Positions 51,009 to 61,106 are shown, counted from the first letter of the stretch. The stretch: DNA of 64,000 nt from Hymenobacter negativus (GCF_016056375.1 NZ_JAEDAE010000001.1:434001-498000), one strand, 5' to 3'. Numbers and translations are program-made. Notes: generated from the sequence alone by a model not told the origin.

Positions 51009-51374
51009 AAACTGAATCTCTCGGAAGGTACAAACGGCGGATTAAACTTTCAGCGTTGAATACAGTCGGCGACTTTTAAAACGATAAGGACTTATTGGGC
51101 TTACTGTAGCAAGTACTTGAATAATATTAGTATTTTATAAATTGTATGTATTTAAAAATGAATCTAATTCGGCTGTGTAAAACTGGTTTTTGACAGGGGT
51201 ATTTCGTTTGTGGCTGATTGGCTATGAGCGGACTGATATTGGTGAATTTTCTATGAATACCTTGGGGGCATTTGAAGCTCCGACAGGGTAATGAGTCAGA
51301 TTGGGGTTGAACTGCTTATTCTCCCGCAGTTCTAATGCCTATTTTTGTTGCTTCTGCTACTTGCACAACTCTCC
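51009..51374. other. A+T-rich intergenic region ahead of valS
   Basis: 366 bases without a gene. It is markedly A+T rich for this chromosome, especially 51,100-51,190 (ATATTAGTATTTTATAAATT and nearby). It holds the valS -7 box TATTTTTG at 51340. I see no T-box or other recognised riboswitch; an uncharacterised leader, small RNA or transferred remnant remains possible. Confidence 0.55.
51340..51347 (+). promoter_or_regulatory. -7 box of valS
   Basis: TATTTTTG, 28 bases before the valS ATG at 51375. Confidence 0.45.
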
Positions 51375-54005
51375 ATGTCCCTCGCCACCACCTATTCGCC
51401 CACCGACGTTGAAGCCAAATGGTACCAACGCTGGCAGGAGCAGGGCTTTTTCAAAGCCAAACCCAACCCTAAAAAGAAGCCTTACACCGTTGTCATCCCG
51501 CCGCCAAACGTGACGGGCGTGCTCCACATGGGGCACATGCTCAACAATACCATTCAGGACGTGCTGGTGCGCCGCGCCCGCATGCAGGGCAAGGAAGCCT
51601 GCTGGGTGCCCGGCACCGACCACGCCAGCATTGCCACCGAGGCTAAGGTCGTGGCCCAGCTCAAGGAGCAGGGCATCAGCAAAACCGACCTCACCCGCGA
51701 GCAATTCCTCAGCCACGCGTTTGAGTGGAAGGACAAGTACGGCGGCATCATCCTGGAACAGCTCAAGCAGCTCGGCGCCTCCTGCGACTGGGACCGTACC
51801 CGCTTCACGATGGAGCCGGACCTGACCGAGGCCGTGCTCCGCGTGTTCGTGGACCTTTACAATAAGGGCCTGATTTACCGCGGCGTGCGCATGGTGAACT
51901 GGGACCCCGAAGGCCGCACGGCCATCTCCGACGAGGAGGTGATTGCCAAGGACGTGCAGGCCAAGATGTACTATCTGAAGTACGCTGTGGTAGGGCAGGA
52001 TGACCAGTTCCTGACCGTGGCCACCTCGCGCCCCGAAACCATCATGGCCGACGTGGCCGTGGCCGTGAACCCCAACGACCCGCGCTACGCCCACCTGGCC
52101 GGTGCACAGGTGCGCATCCCGCTGCTGGGCCGCGAAATTCCGGTTATTTTCGATGAATACGTCTCGACCGATTTTGGCACGGGCGCGCTGAAAGTGACGC
52201 CCGCCCACGACCTGAACGACTACGAGCTGGGCGTGAAGCACAACCTGCCCGTTATCGATATTCTGGCCGACAATGGCACGCTCAACGAAAAGGCCGTGCT
52301 CTACGTGGGGCAGGACCGTTTTGCCGTGCGCAAGCAGATTGCCAAGGATTTGCAGGAAGCCGGCCTGCTCGATAAAATCGAAGAGTACGCCAGCATCGTG
52401 CAGACGTCGGAGCGCACCAAGGCCGTGATTGAGCCCAAGCTCAGCCTGCAGTGGTTCATGAAGATGGAACAGATGGCCAAGCCCGCGCTCGACGTGGTAG
52501 AAAACGACACCGTGAAGCTGCATCCGCCCAAGTTCAAGAACATGTACCGGGCCTGGATGGAGAACGTGCGCGACTGGTGCATCTCGCGCCAGCTCTGGTG
52601 GGGCCAGCAGATTCCGGCGTACTACCTGCCCGATGGCACGTTCGTGGTGGCCCTCACGGCCGAGGATGCGTTGCTGAAAGCCCGCGAGCAGAGCGGCAAC
52701 GCCGACCTGCAGGCCAGCGACCTGCGTCAGGACGAGGACGTGCTCGACACTTGGTTTTCGTCGTGGCTGTGGCCCATTTCGGTGTTCGATGGCTTCAAGG
52801 ACCCCGACAATGCCGACATCAACTATTTCTACCCCACCAACGACCTGGTGACGGGGCCGGACATCCTATTTTTCTGGGTGGCCCGCATGATTATGGCCGG
52901 CCTGGAGTACCGCCAAGAGGTGCCGTTCAAAAACGTGTACCTCACCGGCATTGTGCGCGATTCGCAGGGCCGCAAAATGAGCAAGCAGCTCGGCAACTCA
53001 CCCGACCCGCTCGACCTCATCGCCCAGTACGGCGCCGACGGCGTGCGCACGGGCATGCTGTTCTCCGCGCCCGCCGGCAACGACCTGCTCTACGACGTGA
53101 AGCTGGTGGAGCAGGGCCGCAACTTCTCGAACAAGCTCTGGAACGCCTTCCGCCTCGTGAAAGGCTGGGAAGCCGATGCGTCGTTGCCCTTCGTGAATGA
53201 AAAGGCCGTGACCTGGTTCAACGCCAGGCTGCAAGCCGCCATCGTGGAGCTGGACGACCATTTCGAGAAGTTCCGGATGTCGGATGCGCTGATGACCATC
53301 TACAAGCTGGTGTGGGACGATTTCTGCGCTCAATACCTGGAAATGGTGAAGCCCGCCTATCAGCATCCCATCGATTCCGAAAGCCTGCGTCACACCACGG
53401 CTTACCTCGAAACGCTGCTCAAGCTGCTGCACCCCTTCATGCCCTTCATCACCGAAGAGCTGTGGCACGAGCTGGCCGAGCGCGGCCCCCGCGACTATGT
53501 GACCGTGGCCCCCTGGCCCCGCGCCACCGCCCCCGCCAACAGCGCCGAAACTCTGGCCAACATGGACAAGGCGCTGGCCATCGTGGCCGGTATCCGCACC
53601 GTGCGCAACCAGAAAAACCTCGGCCCCAACAAGCCGCTCACGCTGGTGGCCAAAACCGACGAGCCGCAACTGGTGAGCGACTACGAAGGCATCATCCGCA
53701 AGCTGGGCAGCATTTCGGAAGTGAGCTTTGCCGAAAATGGCCCGGCCGCTTCGGTTAGCTTCGTGCTGGGCGGTAGCGAATTTTTTATCCCCCTCGAAGG
53801 CCACATCGACATGGCCGCTGAGCGCGCCCGCCTTGAAAAAGAGCTGGAATACGCGCAAGGTTTCCGCGACTCGGTGCAGAAAAAACTCGGCAACGAGAAG
53901 TTCGCCCAGAATGCCAAGCCCGAAGTGCTGGAAAAGGAGCGCCAGAAGCTGGCCGATGCCGAAGCCAAAATTGCTGCCCTTGAGCAGGCACTGAAAGGAC
54001 TGTAA
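51375..54005 (+). CDS. valS: Valyl-tRNA synthetase
   Basis: An 876-residue class I synthetase charging tRNA-Val. HIGH motif as PPPNVTGVLHMGHML near residue 47 and KMSKS motif as GRKMSKQLGNS, an editing domain between them, anticodon-binding domain (KLLHPFMPFITEELWHEL), and a C-terminal coiled-coil arm (RLEKELEYAQGF, LADAEAKIAALEQALK) typical of ValS. Start MSLATTYSPTDVEAKWYQRW at 51375 is the standard one. Length normal. A strong terminator follows. Confidence 0.97.
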   Translation: MSLATTYSPTDVEAKWYQRWQEQGFFKAKPNPKKKPYTVVIPPPNVTGVLHMGHMLNNTIQDVLVRRARMQGKEACWVPGTDHASIATEAKVVAQLKEQGISKTDLTREQFLSHAFEWKDKYGGIILEQLKQLGASCDWDRTRFTMEPDLTEAVLRVFVDLYNKGLIYRGVRMVNWDPEGRTAISDEEVIAKDVQAKMYYLKYAVVGQDDQFLTVATSRPETIMADVAVAVNPNDPRYAHLAGAQVRIPLLGREIPVIFDEYVSTDFGTGALKVTPAHDLNDYELGVKHNLPVIDILADNGTLNEKAVLYVGQDRFAVRKQIAKDLQEAGLLDKIEEYASIVQTSERTKAVIEPKLSLQWFMKMEQMAKPALDVVENDTVKLHPPKFKNMYRAWMENVRDWCISRQLWWGQQIPAYYLPDGTFVVALTAEDALLKAREQSGNADLQASDLRQDEDVLDTWFSSWLWPISVFDGFKDPDNADINYFYPTNDLVTGPDILFFWVARMIMAGLEYRQEVPFKNVYLTGIVRDSQGRKMSKQLGNSPDPLDLIAQYGADGVRTGMLFSAPAGNDLLYDVKLVEQGRNFSNKLWNAFRLVKGWEADASLPFVNEKAVTWFNARLQAAIVELDDHFEKFRMSDALMTIYKLVWDDFCAQYLEMVKPAYQHPIDSESLRHTTAYLETLLKLLHPFMPFITEELWHELAERGPRDYVTVAPWPRATAPANSAETLANMDKALAIVAGIRTVRNQKNLGPNKPLTLVAKTDEPQLVSDYEGIIRKLGSISEVSFAENGPAASVSFVLGGSEFFIPLEGHIDMAAERARLEKELEYAQGFRDSVQKKLGNEKFAQNAKPEVLEKERQKLADAEAKIAALEQALKGL

Positions 54006-54024
54006 ACGCAATTTAGTTTGATGC

Positions 54025-54061
54025 AAAAAAGCCGCTTCCTGATTCAGGAAGCGGCTTTTTT
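54025..54061. terminator. valS terminator
   Basis: A 17-bp stem (54025-54041 with 54045-54061), core GCCGCTTCC, with A6 and T6 flanks. Also suits the converging small gene. Confidence 0.88.
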
Positions 54062-54078
54062 ATGCGTTTTATCGAGCG

Positions 54079-54276
54079 TTACTGCGGAATGCCGCCGGGC
54101 TGCTTTTTTTGCAAAGGTGCAAGCTGATTTTGCAGTTGAAAGGTTACTTTCTGGCAGTCAGCGAAGCGCTGTTCCGATAGTTTCAGCGCCTTTTCAGTAG
54201 CATCGAGCTGTTGGTATAAATAGCCAATGAGGCCAAGTGCCAGCACAAGTGCTCCGAGGAAAACAATGTTTTTCAT
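54079..54276 (-). CDS. Small membrane-anchored coiled-coil protein
   Basis: A 65-residue protein starting MKNIVFLGALVLALGLIGYLYQQ, an uncleaved signal anchor, followed by a short coiled coil (EKALKLSEQRFADCQKVTF, QLQNQLAP). No homologue recognised. The gene has no in-frame extension worth keeping: an open frame back to 54324 translates the palindrome at 54291-54374. Its role may be a scaffold or lysis-type small protein; no evidence chooses. Confidence 0.6.
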   Translation of the reverse strand: MKNIVFLGALVLALGLIGYLYQQLDATEKALKLSEQRFADCQKVTFQLQNQLAPLQKKQPGGIPQ

Positions 54277-54290
54277 ATGTTGATAAAAAG

Positions 54291-54374
54291 CTGTCATCCT
54301 GAGCGTAGCGAAGGACCTTATCACGCCAAAACGTTATGACGTGATAAGGTCCTTCGCTACGCTCAGGATGACAG
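54291..54374. repeat. REP-like palindrome, TCATCCTGAGCG family, copy 3 (perfect 34-bp arms)
   Basis: Arms 54291-54324 and 54341-54374 are exact reverse complements with a 16-base loop. Two bases differ from the other two copies in the arm words. It lies between the small membrane gene and the E2 gene. Confidence 0.92.
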
Positions 54375-54385
54375 AATGAGGGTGC

Positions 54386-55786
54386 TTAAATCGCCGTGTT
54401 CGGGTCGAACTGCTCCAGGTAGTCGGCCACGCGGCGCACGAACATACCGCCGAGCGAACCGTCCACCACGCGGTGGTCGTAGCTGTGGCTCAGGAACATG
54501 AAGTGGCGGATGCCGATGAGGTCACCCTGTGGCGTTTCAATCACGGCCGGCTTCTTTTTAATGGCGCCCACGGCCATGATGGCCACCTGCGGCTGCATGA
54601 TGATGGGCGTGCCCATCACGTTGCCGAACGAGCCCACGTTGCTCAGCGTGTAGGTACCGCCTTCGAGGTCGGCGGGCGTGAGCTTGTTGATGCGGGCGCG
54701 GTTGGCTAGGTCGTTCACCTTCTTGGTCAAGCCATTCAGGTTGAGCTGGTCGGCGTTGTGAATGACGGGCACAATCAGGTTGCCCGAGGGCAGGGCCACG
54801 GCCACGCCAATGTTGATGTCGCGCTTCTTGATGATGTAGTCGCCGTCGATGGACACGTTAATCAGCGGGAAGTCCTGGATGGCGCGGGCCACGGCCTGGA
54901 TGAAGAGGGGCGTGAAGGTTAGGTTTTCGCCCTCGCGTTTCTTGTAAGCATCCTTGTGCTTGTTGCGCCAGTTCACGATGTTAGTCACGTCGGCCTCCAC
55001 GAAGCTGGTGACGTGCGGCGAAATGCGCTTCGAGTCCACCATGCGCTGCGCAATCATCTTGCGCATGCGGTCCATCTCAATCAGCTCCTGGCCGCCGCTC
55101 ACGCTGGGCATAGGCTTCACGCTGGCCGCCGGGGCCTGAGTAGCTGCCGCCGGAGCCGGAGCAGCCGGGGCGGCCTGCGGCTGCGGGGTAGCTGCCGGAG
55201 CCTGCACCGAGGCCGTAGCCGCAGCTACCCCCGTCAGTGCGGGCTTACCAGCAGCTACATAATCGAGAATATCCTTCTTGGTGACGCGGCCTTCCTTGCC
55301 GGTGCCAGGCAGGTATTCTAGGTCGGTCAGACTCACGCCTTCTTCGCGGGCAATGCTCAGCACCAGCGGTGAGAGGAAGCGGCCGGGCTGGTGCTCGGCC
55401 CCGGCAACCGCGTGAACGGGCTGCGGAGCCTGGGGCTCGGGCAGGTAGGGCACGGCGCTGCCGTTGCTGGAGGGCGCGGGGGCGGCCTGTGGGGCAGCGG
55501 GAGCGCTGGCTGGGGCGGCAGCACCAGCGGCGGCACCAGCGGCGGCATCGGTTTCCATGATGGCGATGGGCGCGCCCACGGCCACGACCTGGCCTTCCTG
55601 CACCAGAATTTCCGTCAGCACGCCGGCATAGATGGCCGGCACTTCGGTGTCAACTTTATCGGTGGCTACTTCCAGCACTGATTCATCCTGCTCAATTGTG
55701 TCGCCAACTTGCTTGAGCCATTTCAGGACGGTGCCTTCCATGATGCTTTCGCCCATCTTGGGCATCGTCATTTCCACTCGTGCCAT
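54386..55786 (-). CDS. Dihydrolipoamide acyltransferase (E2) of a 2-oxoacid dehydrogenase complex
   Basis: A 466-residue E2. The N-terminal lipoyl domain (MARVEMTMPKMGESIMEGTV; lipoyl lysine in EVATDKVDTEVPA) is followed by an Ala/Pro linker, the E3-binding peripheral subunit domain (SPLVLSIAREEGVSLTDLEYL), another Ala/Pro linker, and the catalytic domain with HRVVDG (SHSYDHRVVDGSLGG). Pyruvate, 2-oxoglutarate and branched-chain complexes share this build, so the substrate is not set; E1 and E3 genes are not nearby. Start at 55786 matches the lipoyl domain; a TACCTTTG -7 box is at 55841. Confidence 0.92.
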   Translation of the reverse strand: MARVEMTMPKMGESIMEGTVLKWLKQVGDTIEQDESVLEVATDKVDTEVPAIYAGVLTEILVQEGQVVAVGAPIAIMETDAAAGAAAGAAAPASAPAAPQAAPAPSSNGSAVPYLPEPQAPQPVHAVAGAEHQPGRFLSPLVLSIAREEGVSLTDLEYLPGTGKEGRVTKKDILDYVAAGKPALTGVAAATASVQAPAATPQPQAAPAAPAPAAATQAPAASVKPMPSVSGGQELIEMDRMRKMIAQRMVDSKRISPHVTSFVEADVTNIVNWRNKHKDAYKKREGENLTFTPLFIQAVARAIQDFPLINVSIDGDYIIKKRDINIGVAVALPSGNLIVPVIHNADQLNLNGLTKKVNDLANRARINKLTPADLEGGTYTLSNVGSFGNVMGTPIIMQPQVAIMAVGAIKKKPAVIETPQGDLIGIRHFMFLSHSYDHRVVDGSLGGMFVRRVADYLEQFDPNTAI

Positions 55787-55840
55787 AGGTAAGGAGGGGT
55801 ATTTGGGGGTAAGTGAGGGTGGGGTGGGAGTTTGGTGTCG

Positions 55841-55848
55841 CAAAGGTA
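55841..55848 (-). promoter_or_regulatory. -7 box of the E2 gene
   Basis: TACCTTTG on the minus strand, 54 bases before the ATG at 55786. Confidence 0.45.
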
Positions 55849-55914
55849 GCCCAAAAGCCGAACGCCCCTGGCGCATTGTGCGGCGGGAGCGTTTTAATAA
55901 TTTGGGGCCGGACA

Positions 55915-56313
55915 TTATAGGATGGGCCTGAAATATTTAGGCTTCAATTGCCGCCGCACATCCGCTGGCAGCGGCCAGCCCAACTCGTATTGCCGCACCA
56001 CCAGCCCTTCCCTGCTTTCACTATACCGGTTCAATTGCCGGATGTCCAACACGGTGAAGAAGGCTATTACAGCGGTGATACTCAGCGCCGTTTTGGGTTG
56101 ATGATTCATTACTTCAAATCCTGCCCCCGACAGCCCCGCCAAGCCCAGCGACGCACCCTTCATCGACCCATGGCGATGTAGCCGGAACAGGTTGTGCACG
56201 GCATAAGATGAATCCCGAATCGGAGCGTCAGCAGCCGCCTGGGCCTGGGGTTGTCCTGCCTGACCAGCGCAACCGAGCGGCAGAAAGCAAACAAGCAGGA
56301 ATCGATAACGCAT
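55915..56313 (-). CDS. Hypothetical exported protein
   Basis: A 132-residue protein starting MRYRFLLVCFLPLGCAGQAGQ, with a lipoprotein-like signal and cysteine (LPLGC). The rest has hydrophobic segments (LAGLSGAGFEVMN, ALSITAVIAFFTVLDI) that could be membrane helices, and a C-terminal basic region (RQLKPKYFRPIL). No known family. Its ATG lies at 56313, just 3' of a hairpin that terminates the upstream gene. Confidence 0.6.
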   Translation of the reverse strand: MRYRFLLVCFLPLGCAGQAGQPQAQAAADAPIRDSSYAVHNLFRLHRHGSMKGASLGLAGLSGAGFEVMNHQPKTALSITAVIAFFTVLDIRQLNRYSESREGLVVRQYELGWPLPADVRRQLKPKYFRPIL

Positions 56314-56325
56314 GAGCAAACAAAA

Positions 56326-56360
56326 AAAGGCCGAAACTCTAAGCAAGAGTCTCGGCCTTT
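56326..56360 (-). terminator. Hairpin between two small lipoprotein-type genes
   Basis: AAAGGCCGA (from 56326) pairs with TCGGCCTTT ending 56360; on the minus strand the A run becomes a T tract. It terminates the 56393-56791 gene. Confidence 0.75.
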
Positions 56361-56392
56361 AAATGAGGTTGCACGGCTGGCTTGGCAATGCG

Positions 56393-56791
56393 CTACTGCG
56401 TCACCGTAATTTCCGGCAGCCCTTCTTCTGTTAAGTCGCCACCCGTTTCGGCCGCATTTTTCTCAAACTTCGAAAAGCAAATAGTGCGGTTCGATGCATA
56501 CCGACTGGTAGGGTCGTTGATGATGACAACGTGGTTGAACGTGCCGAATTCCTTGCCCTCGTACATCAGGGTTTGCTTGATGCCCAGGTCGGGCTTGTTC
56601 ACCACGTCCACGTAAATGTTGCGGCCCACGCCCTTAGGCCCCGGCTTGGCAAAGAGCACCGTGGTTTCGATGCTGCCGTTGCAGGAATCGGCGCAGCCTG
56701 CAATAGTGCCTGTTGCAATGACAAGAATTGCTAGGAATAATTTCAGAAAAGCGCGACTTTTCGACAGTATCAAGCAAGTACTTAGCGACAT
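56393..56791 (-). CDS. Hypothetical lipoprotein
   Basis: A 132-residue predicted lipoprotein. MSLSTCLILSKSRAFLKLFL runs into LAILVIATGTIAGCADSC, lipobox TIAGC. The mature part is a probable beta-sandwich of about 100 residues with conserved-looking GRNIYVDVVNKPDLG and FNHVVIINDPT. No known family recognised. It is part of a small cluster of exported orphans with lower G+C than the neighbouring housekeeping genes. Confidence 0.65.
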   Translation of the reverse strand: MSLSTCLILSKSRAFLKLFLAILVIATGTIAGCADSCNGSIETTVLFAKPGPKGVGRNIYVDVVNKPDLGIKQTLMYEGKEFGTFNHVVIINDPTSRYASNRTICFSKFEKNAAETGGDLTEEGLPEITVTQ

Positions 56792-56807
56792 TCTAAAAGC
56801 AAGGGGA

Positions 56808-57142
56808 CTAGTTTAACCAGTTATTTAACCAGTTAATTTTCTGTTGCACGATTCGCTCTGCTTCAGCAACAGCCTCTTCAAGGGTTAAACCACCAAGAGA
56901 AAATGAACCTGTACCAATCACAAAGCCTTTGGCAGGCCATCTAATAAGATAGGATTCTCCTTTCTCGTTCAGATTAGGTGTTTCATCAGACAAATCAAAG
57001 CCCTCATCCTTCTCTAACTCGTAATAGACATCGTGATTAATACAGGAAATCACGACTGATTTCCGTATTACTCCATCGTAAAGCCAATAACCGCGCTTTA
57101 CTTCTATTTCTTTGAGTGGCGTTTCGGATAAAATTCCGGAGT

Positions 57143-57158
<16 letters not shown>
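56808..57158 (-). pseudogene. Orphan ORF, probably 5'-truncated, next to accC
   Basis: Minus-strand ORF ending at 56808. From a GTG at 57053 it encodes 81 residues, but the frame stays open 35 codons further, to a stop at 57159-57161, and that part also looks coding (SETPLKEIEVKRGYWLYDGV, then VISCINHDVYYELEKDEG). There is no ATG in the extension, and its 5' end runs into the accC 3' end in another frame. So the true start is either an unusual codon or has been lost. The region is lower in G+C than accC. No function recognised; C-terminus EEAVAEAERIVQQKINWL may be helical. Confidence 0.5.
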
Positions 57159-58489
<1,331 letters not shown>

Positions 58490-58642
58490 GGGGACTTAGG
58501 GTCTTAGGGACTTGGGTGGGAGAGTATAAGGGCGGCAACGGGGGCCAAAGCGCACAAAAAAAGGCTTGGGGACTCGGGCAATAGATTTTTCGCCGTACGC
58601 AAAAAATCCAAGTCCCGAAGTCCCCAAGCCCCCAAGTTCCTT
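58490..58642. repeat. Repeat block of GGGACTTGGG / CCCAAGTCCC words between accC and accB
   Basis: The left part has GGGACTTAGGG and CTTAGGGACTTGGG, the right part CCAAGTCCCGAAGTCCCCAAG, plus a hairpin of TCGCCGTACGCAAAAAATCC and similar words. The words repeat those at 33519-33621. It may separate or attenuate accB and accC transcription. Confidence 0.65.
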
Positions 58643-59152
58643 CTACTCAATCAAAAACAGCGGCTGGTCGTATTCTACCGGCGTGGCGTTGTCCACCAGC
58701 GCCTTCACAATGCGGCCGCTTTCTTCGGCTTCAATTTCGTTGAACAGCTTCATCGCCTCAATGATGCAGATAACCTGGCCTTTCTCCACCATATCGCCTA
58801 CCTGCACAAAAGCAGGTGCTTCGGGGCCGCTGCTGCGGTAGAAAGTGCCAATCATGGGCGCTTTCAGGGGCTTATAGTTGCCAGCAGGAGCTTCTGCGGC
58901 GGTGGCCGGAGTAGCGGCAGCGGCCGCCGGAACCGATGCAGGAGCGGCAGCTACCGGGGCCGGGGCCGCAGGTGCCACTACCGGCGCTGCCGTGCCGAAT
59001 ACGGTTTTGGTGTTGGGGTCGCGCTGCACCGAGATTTTGAACTCTTCGGTTTCGATGTTGACCTTGTTCAGTCCCGATTTGGCAATAAAATCGAGCAGCT
59101 CCTGGAGTTCTTTGGCTTTCATGGCAGCGTCCTTTTTGGGCGAATTTGACAT
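58643..59152 (-). CDS. accB: Acetyl-CoA carboxylase, biotin carboxyl carrier protein
   Basis: A 169-residue BCCP. An N-terminal helix (MKAKELQELLDFIAKSGLNKVNIETEEFKIS), a long Ala/Pro linker (about 60-85), and a C-terminal biotinyl domain with biotin lysine in EAMKLFNEIEAE. Two starts are possible: ATG 59152 (SNSPKKDAAMKA) and ATG 59122 (MKAKELQ); the shorter matches the family better. accC follows, as expected. Confidence 0.95.
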   Translation of the reverse strand: MSNSPKKDAAMKAKELQELLDFIAKSGLNKVNIETEEFKISVQRDPNTKTVFGTAAPVVAPAAPAPVAAAPASVPAAAAATPATAAEAPAGNYKPLKAPMIGTFYRSSGPEAPAFVQVGDMVEKGQVICIIEAMKLFNEIEAEESGRIVKALVDNATPVEYDQPLFLIE

Positions 59153-59246
59153 ATTCTTTAGCTGCTAGCGTTTGGCTGCTAGCTCTTTGCTTTTTCTAGA
59201 ACGTCAGCTAATAGCCAGTAGCTAAAAGCCAACAGCTTATAAAAAA

Positions 59247-59810
59247 CTACTTTACGCGCTCGACGTAGCTGTAGTCGCTGGTCTTGATGCGGATTTTGGT
59301 GTCCACATCAATAAACAGCGGCACCTGGATGCGCGCACCGGTTTCTACCGTAGCGGGCTTCAGGGTATTGGTAGCGGTGTCGCCGCGCAGGCCCGGCTCG
59401 GTATAGGTCACCACAAGGTCCACGGTGGTGGGCAACTCGGCGGTGAGGGGCATCTCGGTTTCGGCGTGCATGAGGATGGTCACGTCCTGGCCTTCCTTCA
59501 TCAGGTCGGCAAAGGGCACCATCTCCTCGGGCAGCACCACTTGCTCGAAGTCTTCCTTGTTCATGAACGTGTAGCCGTAGTCGTCCTTGTAGAGGAACTG
59601 GTGCGGGCGCTGCTCCACGCGGGCCGTTTCCACCTTCACGCCGGCGTTGAAGGTGTTGTCGATGGTGCGACCGGTTTTGATGTTGCGCATCTTAGTGCGC
59701 ACAAAGGCGGGACCTTTGCCGGGCTTCACGTGCTGAAACTCGGTGATGACGTGCAACTCGTTGTTGTAATTAAGAACGAGCCCGTTGCGGAAGTCGGCGG
59801 TTGATGCCAT
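59247..59810 (-). CDS. efp: Translation elongation factor P
   Basis: A 187-residue EF-P, which relieves ribosome stalling at proline runs. Three beta domains; the modified lysine position is in HVKPGKGPAF. The start MASTADFRNGLVLNY is standard. A TAGCTTTG -7 box lies 115 bases upstream at 59925 on the minus strand, inside the 3' region of fabH, so efp appears to have its own promoter. AGCTA-rich repeats fill the gaps on both sides. Confidence 0.96.
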   Translation of the reverse strand: MASTADFRNGLVLNYNNELHVITEFQHVKPGKGPAFVRTKMRNIKTGRTIDNTFNAGVKVETARVEQRPHQFLYKDDYGYTFMNKEDFEQVVLPEEMVPFADLMKEGQDVTILMHAETEMPLTAELPTTVDLVVTYTEPGLRGDTATNTLKPATVETGARIQVPLFIDVDTKIRIKTSDYSYVERVK

Positions 59811-59932
59811 GGTTTCTAAACTTTTAGCTGATAGCCATTAGCTATGAGCTTTTTTGTGGGTGTTTTTGTGAGCGGTTATTCATAAGCTTTTGGCTATTAA
59901 ACAACCGAAAATCCAAAGGAGGGACAAAGCTA
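59811..59932. repeat. AGCTATTGGCTA-type inverted block between efp and fabH
   Basis: Words of the form AGCTGATAGCCATTAGCTATGAGC and GCTTTTGGCTATTAA recur as partial complements; the same style is seen at 59155-59240 between accB and efp. It overlaps the efp -7 box TAGCTTTG (59925-59932). Confidence 0.5.
59925..59932 (-). promoter_or_regulatory. -7 box of efp
   Basis: TAGCTTTG on the minus strand; the leader to efp is about 115 bases. Confidence 0.45.
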
Positions 59933-59946
59933 ACAGTTAATGGCCA

Positions 59947-60957
59947 TTAGCTAACGGCAACGCGGTTGCCATCATATGCCCATTTAAGGTAGATGGAGCC
60001 CCAGGTGAAGCCACCGCCGAAGGCCGCCAAAATGAGGTTGTCGCCGCGGCGCAGCTGGCTTTCGTAGTCGGCCAGGCACAGCGGAATGGTCGCACTGGTG
60101 GTGTTGCCGTAGCGGTCAATGTTGAGCATGACCTTCTCGGGGCCCACGCCCATGCGGTTGGCGGTGGCGTCGATGATGCGCTTGTTGGCCTGGTGAGGCA
60201 CCAGCCAGGCCACGTCTTCGTTGGCCAGGTGGTTGCGCTCCATCACCTGGGCGGCCACGTCAGCCATGCTTTTCACGGCAAACTTGAACACCGTAGCGCC
60301 TTCCTGATAGATGTAGTGCTCTTTGGCGTCAATGGTTTCGTGCGTGGGCGGGCGGCGGCTGCCACCGGCTTTCTGGTGCAGGTAGGGCTCGCCGCTGCCG
60401 TCGGTGCGCAGCACCATGTCCAGCACGCCAAAACCATCGGTGCTGGGTTCGAGCAGCACGGCCGCCGCGCCGTCACCGAACAGAATGCAGTTCGCGCGGT
60501 CAGTGTAATCAACAATGGCCGACATTTTATCGGTCCCCACGATGACTACCTTCTTGTACGTACCCGCCTGAATGAACTGCGCGCCGGTGGCCAGCGCGTA
60601 CAGGAAGCTCGAACAGGCCGCGTTCATATCGTAGCTGAAGGCATTGCTGGCCCCCACGCCGTTGGCGATGATGTTTCCGGTGGCTGGGAACAGCATGTCG
60701 GGCGTTACGGTCGCGCAGATGAGCAATTCGATGTCCTTGGCATCGGTGCCCGTTTTGTCGAGCAACTGCTGCACCGCCTTGATGCCCATTACCGAAGAAC
60801 CCTGGTTTTCGCCCTTCAGAATGCGCCGCTCCCGAATGCCGGTGCGCGACATAATCCACTCGTCGTTGGTATCCACCAGCTTTTCAAGCTCGGCATTGGT
60901 AAGCACGTAGTCGGGCACATAAGAGCCCACACCAGTGATGGCGGCAGTAATCTTCAT
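59947..60957 (-). CDS. fabH: Beta-ketoacyl-ACP synthase III
   Basis: A 336-residue condensing enzyme that starts fatty-acid synthesis from acyl-CoA and malonyl-ACP. Catalytic Cys in [10 protein letters not shown]; His in [10 protein letters not shown]; Asn in [11 protein letters not shown] (NGNT-type loop). N-terminus [21 protein letters not shown] fixes the start at 60957; the open frame upstream is non-coding. The TACTTTTG box (60963-60970) ends six bases before the ATG. Confidence 0.96.
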   Translation of the reverse strand: MKITAAITGVGSYVPDYVLTNAELEKLVDTNDEWIMSRTGIRERRILKGENQGSSVMGIKAVQQLLDKTGTDAKDIELLICATVTPDMLFPATGNIIANGVGASNAFSYDMNAACSSFLYALATGAQFIQAGTYKKVVIVGTDKMSAIVDYTDRANCILFGDGAAAVLLEPSTDGFGVLDMVLRTDGSGEPYLHQKAGGSRRPPTHETIDAKEHYIYQEGATVFKFAVKSMADVAAQVMERNHLANEDVAWLVPHQANKRIIDATANRMGVGPEKVMLNIDRYGNTTSATIPLCLADYESQLRRGDNLILAAFGGGFTWGSIYLKWAYDGNRVAVS

Positions 60958-60962
60958 ACGGG

Positions 60963-60970
60963 CAAAAGTA
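60963..60970 (-). promoter_or_regulatory. -7 box of fabH, near-leaderless
   Basis: TACTTTTG on the minus strand, ending six bases before the ATG. Confidence 0.5.
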
Positions 60971-61057
60971 GGCGGGGCAAGCGTAAAATGGGAATGCGAG
61001 CGGCGGTGCGGCCGGAAATAGCCACCCAACGCCCCGGCAATGAGCGCCCAAGCGTCT

Positions 61058-61081
61058 AAAAAAAATCCGGCCGAAGCCGGA
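61058..61081 (-). terminator. plsX terminator
   Basis: TCCGGC (61066-61071) pairs with 61076-61081; the A8 to the left is a T8 on the minus strand after the hairpin, 3' of plsX. Confidence 0.8.
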
Positions 61082-61106
61082 AGTTTTTCACCGCCGGGGA
61101 CCGGGG

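Noticed and set aside
51009-51374. T-box or other riboswitch before valS
   Set aside because: No specifier or T-box consensus seen, and T-boxes are not usual in Bacteroidota.
54277-54324. Upstream extension of the small membrane gene
   Set aside because: It translates one arm of the REP-like palindrome.
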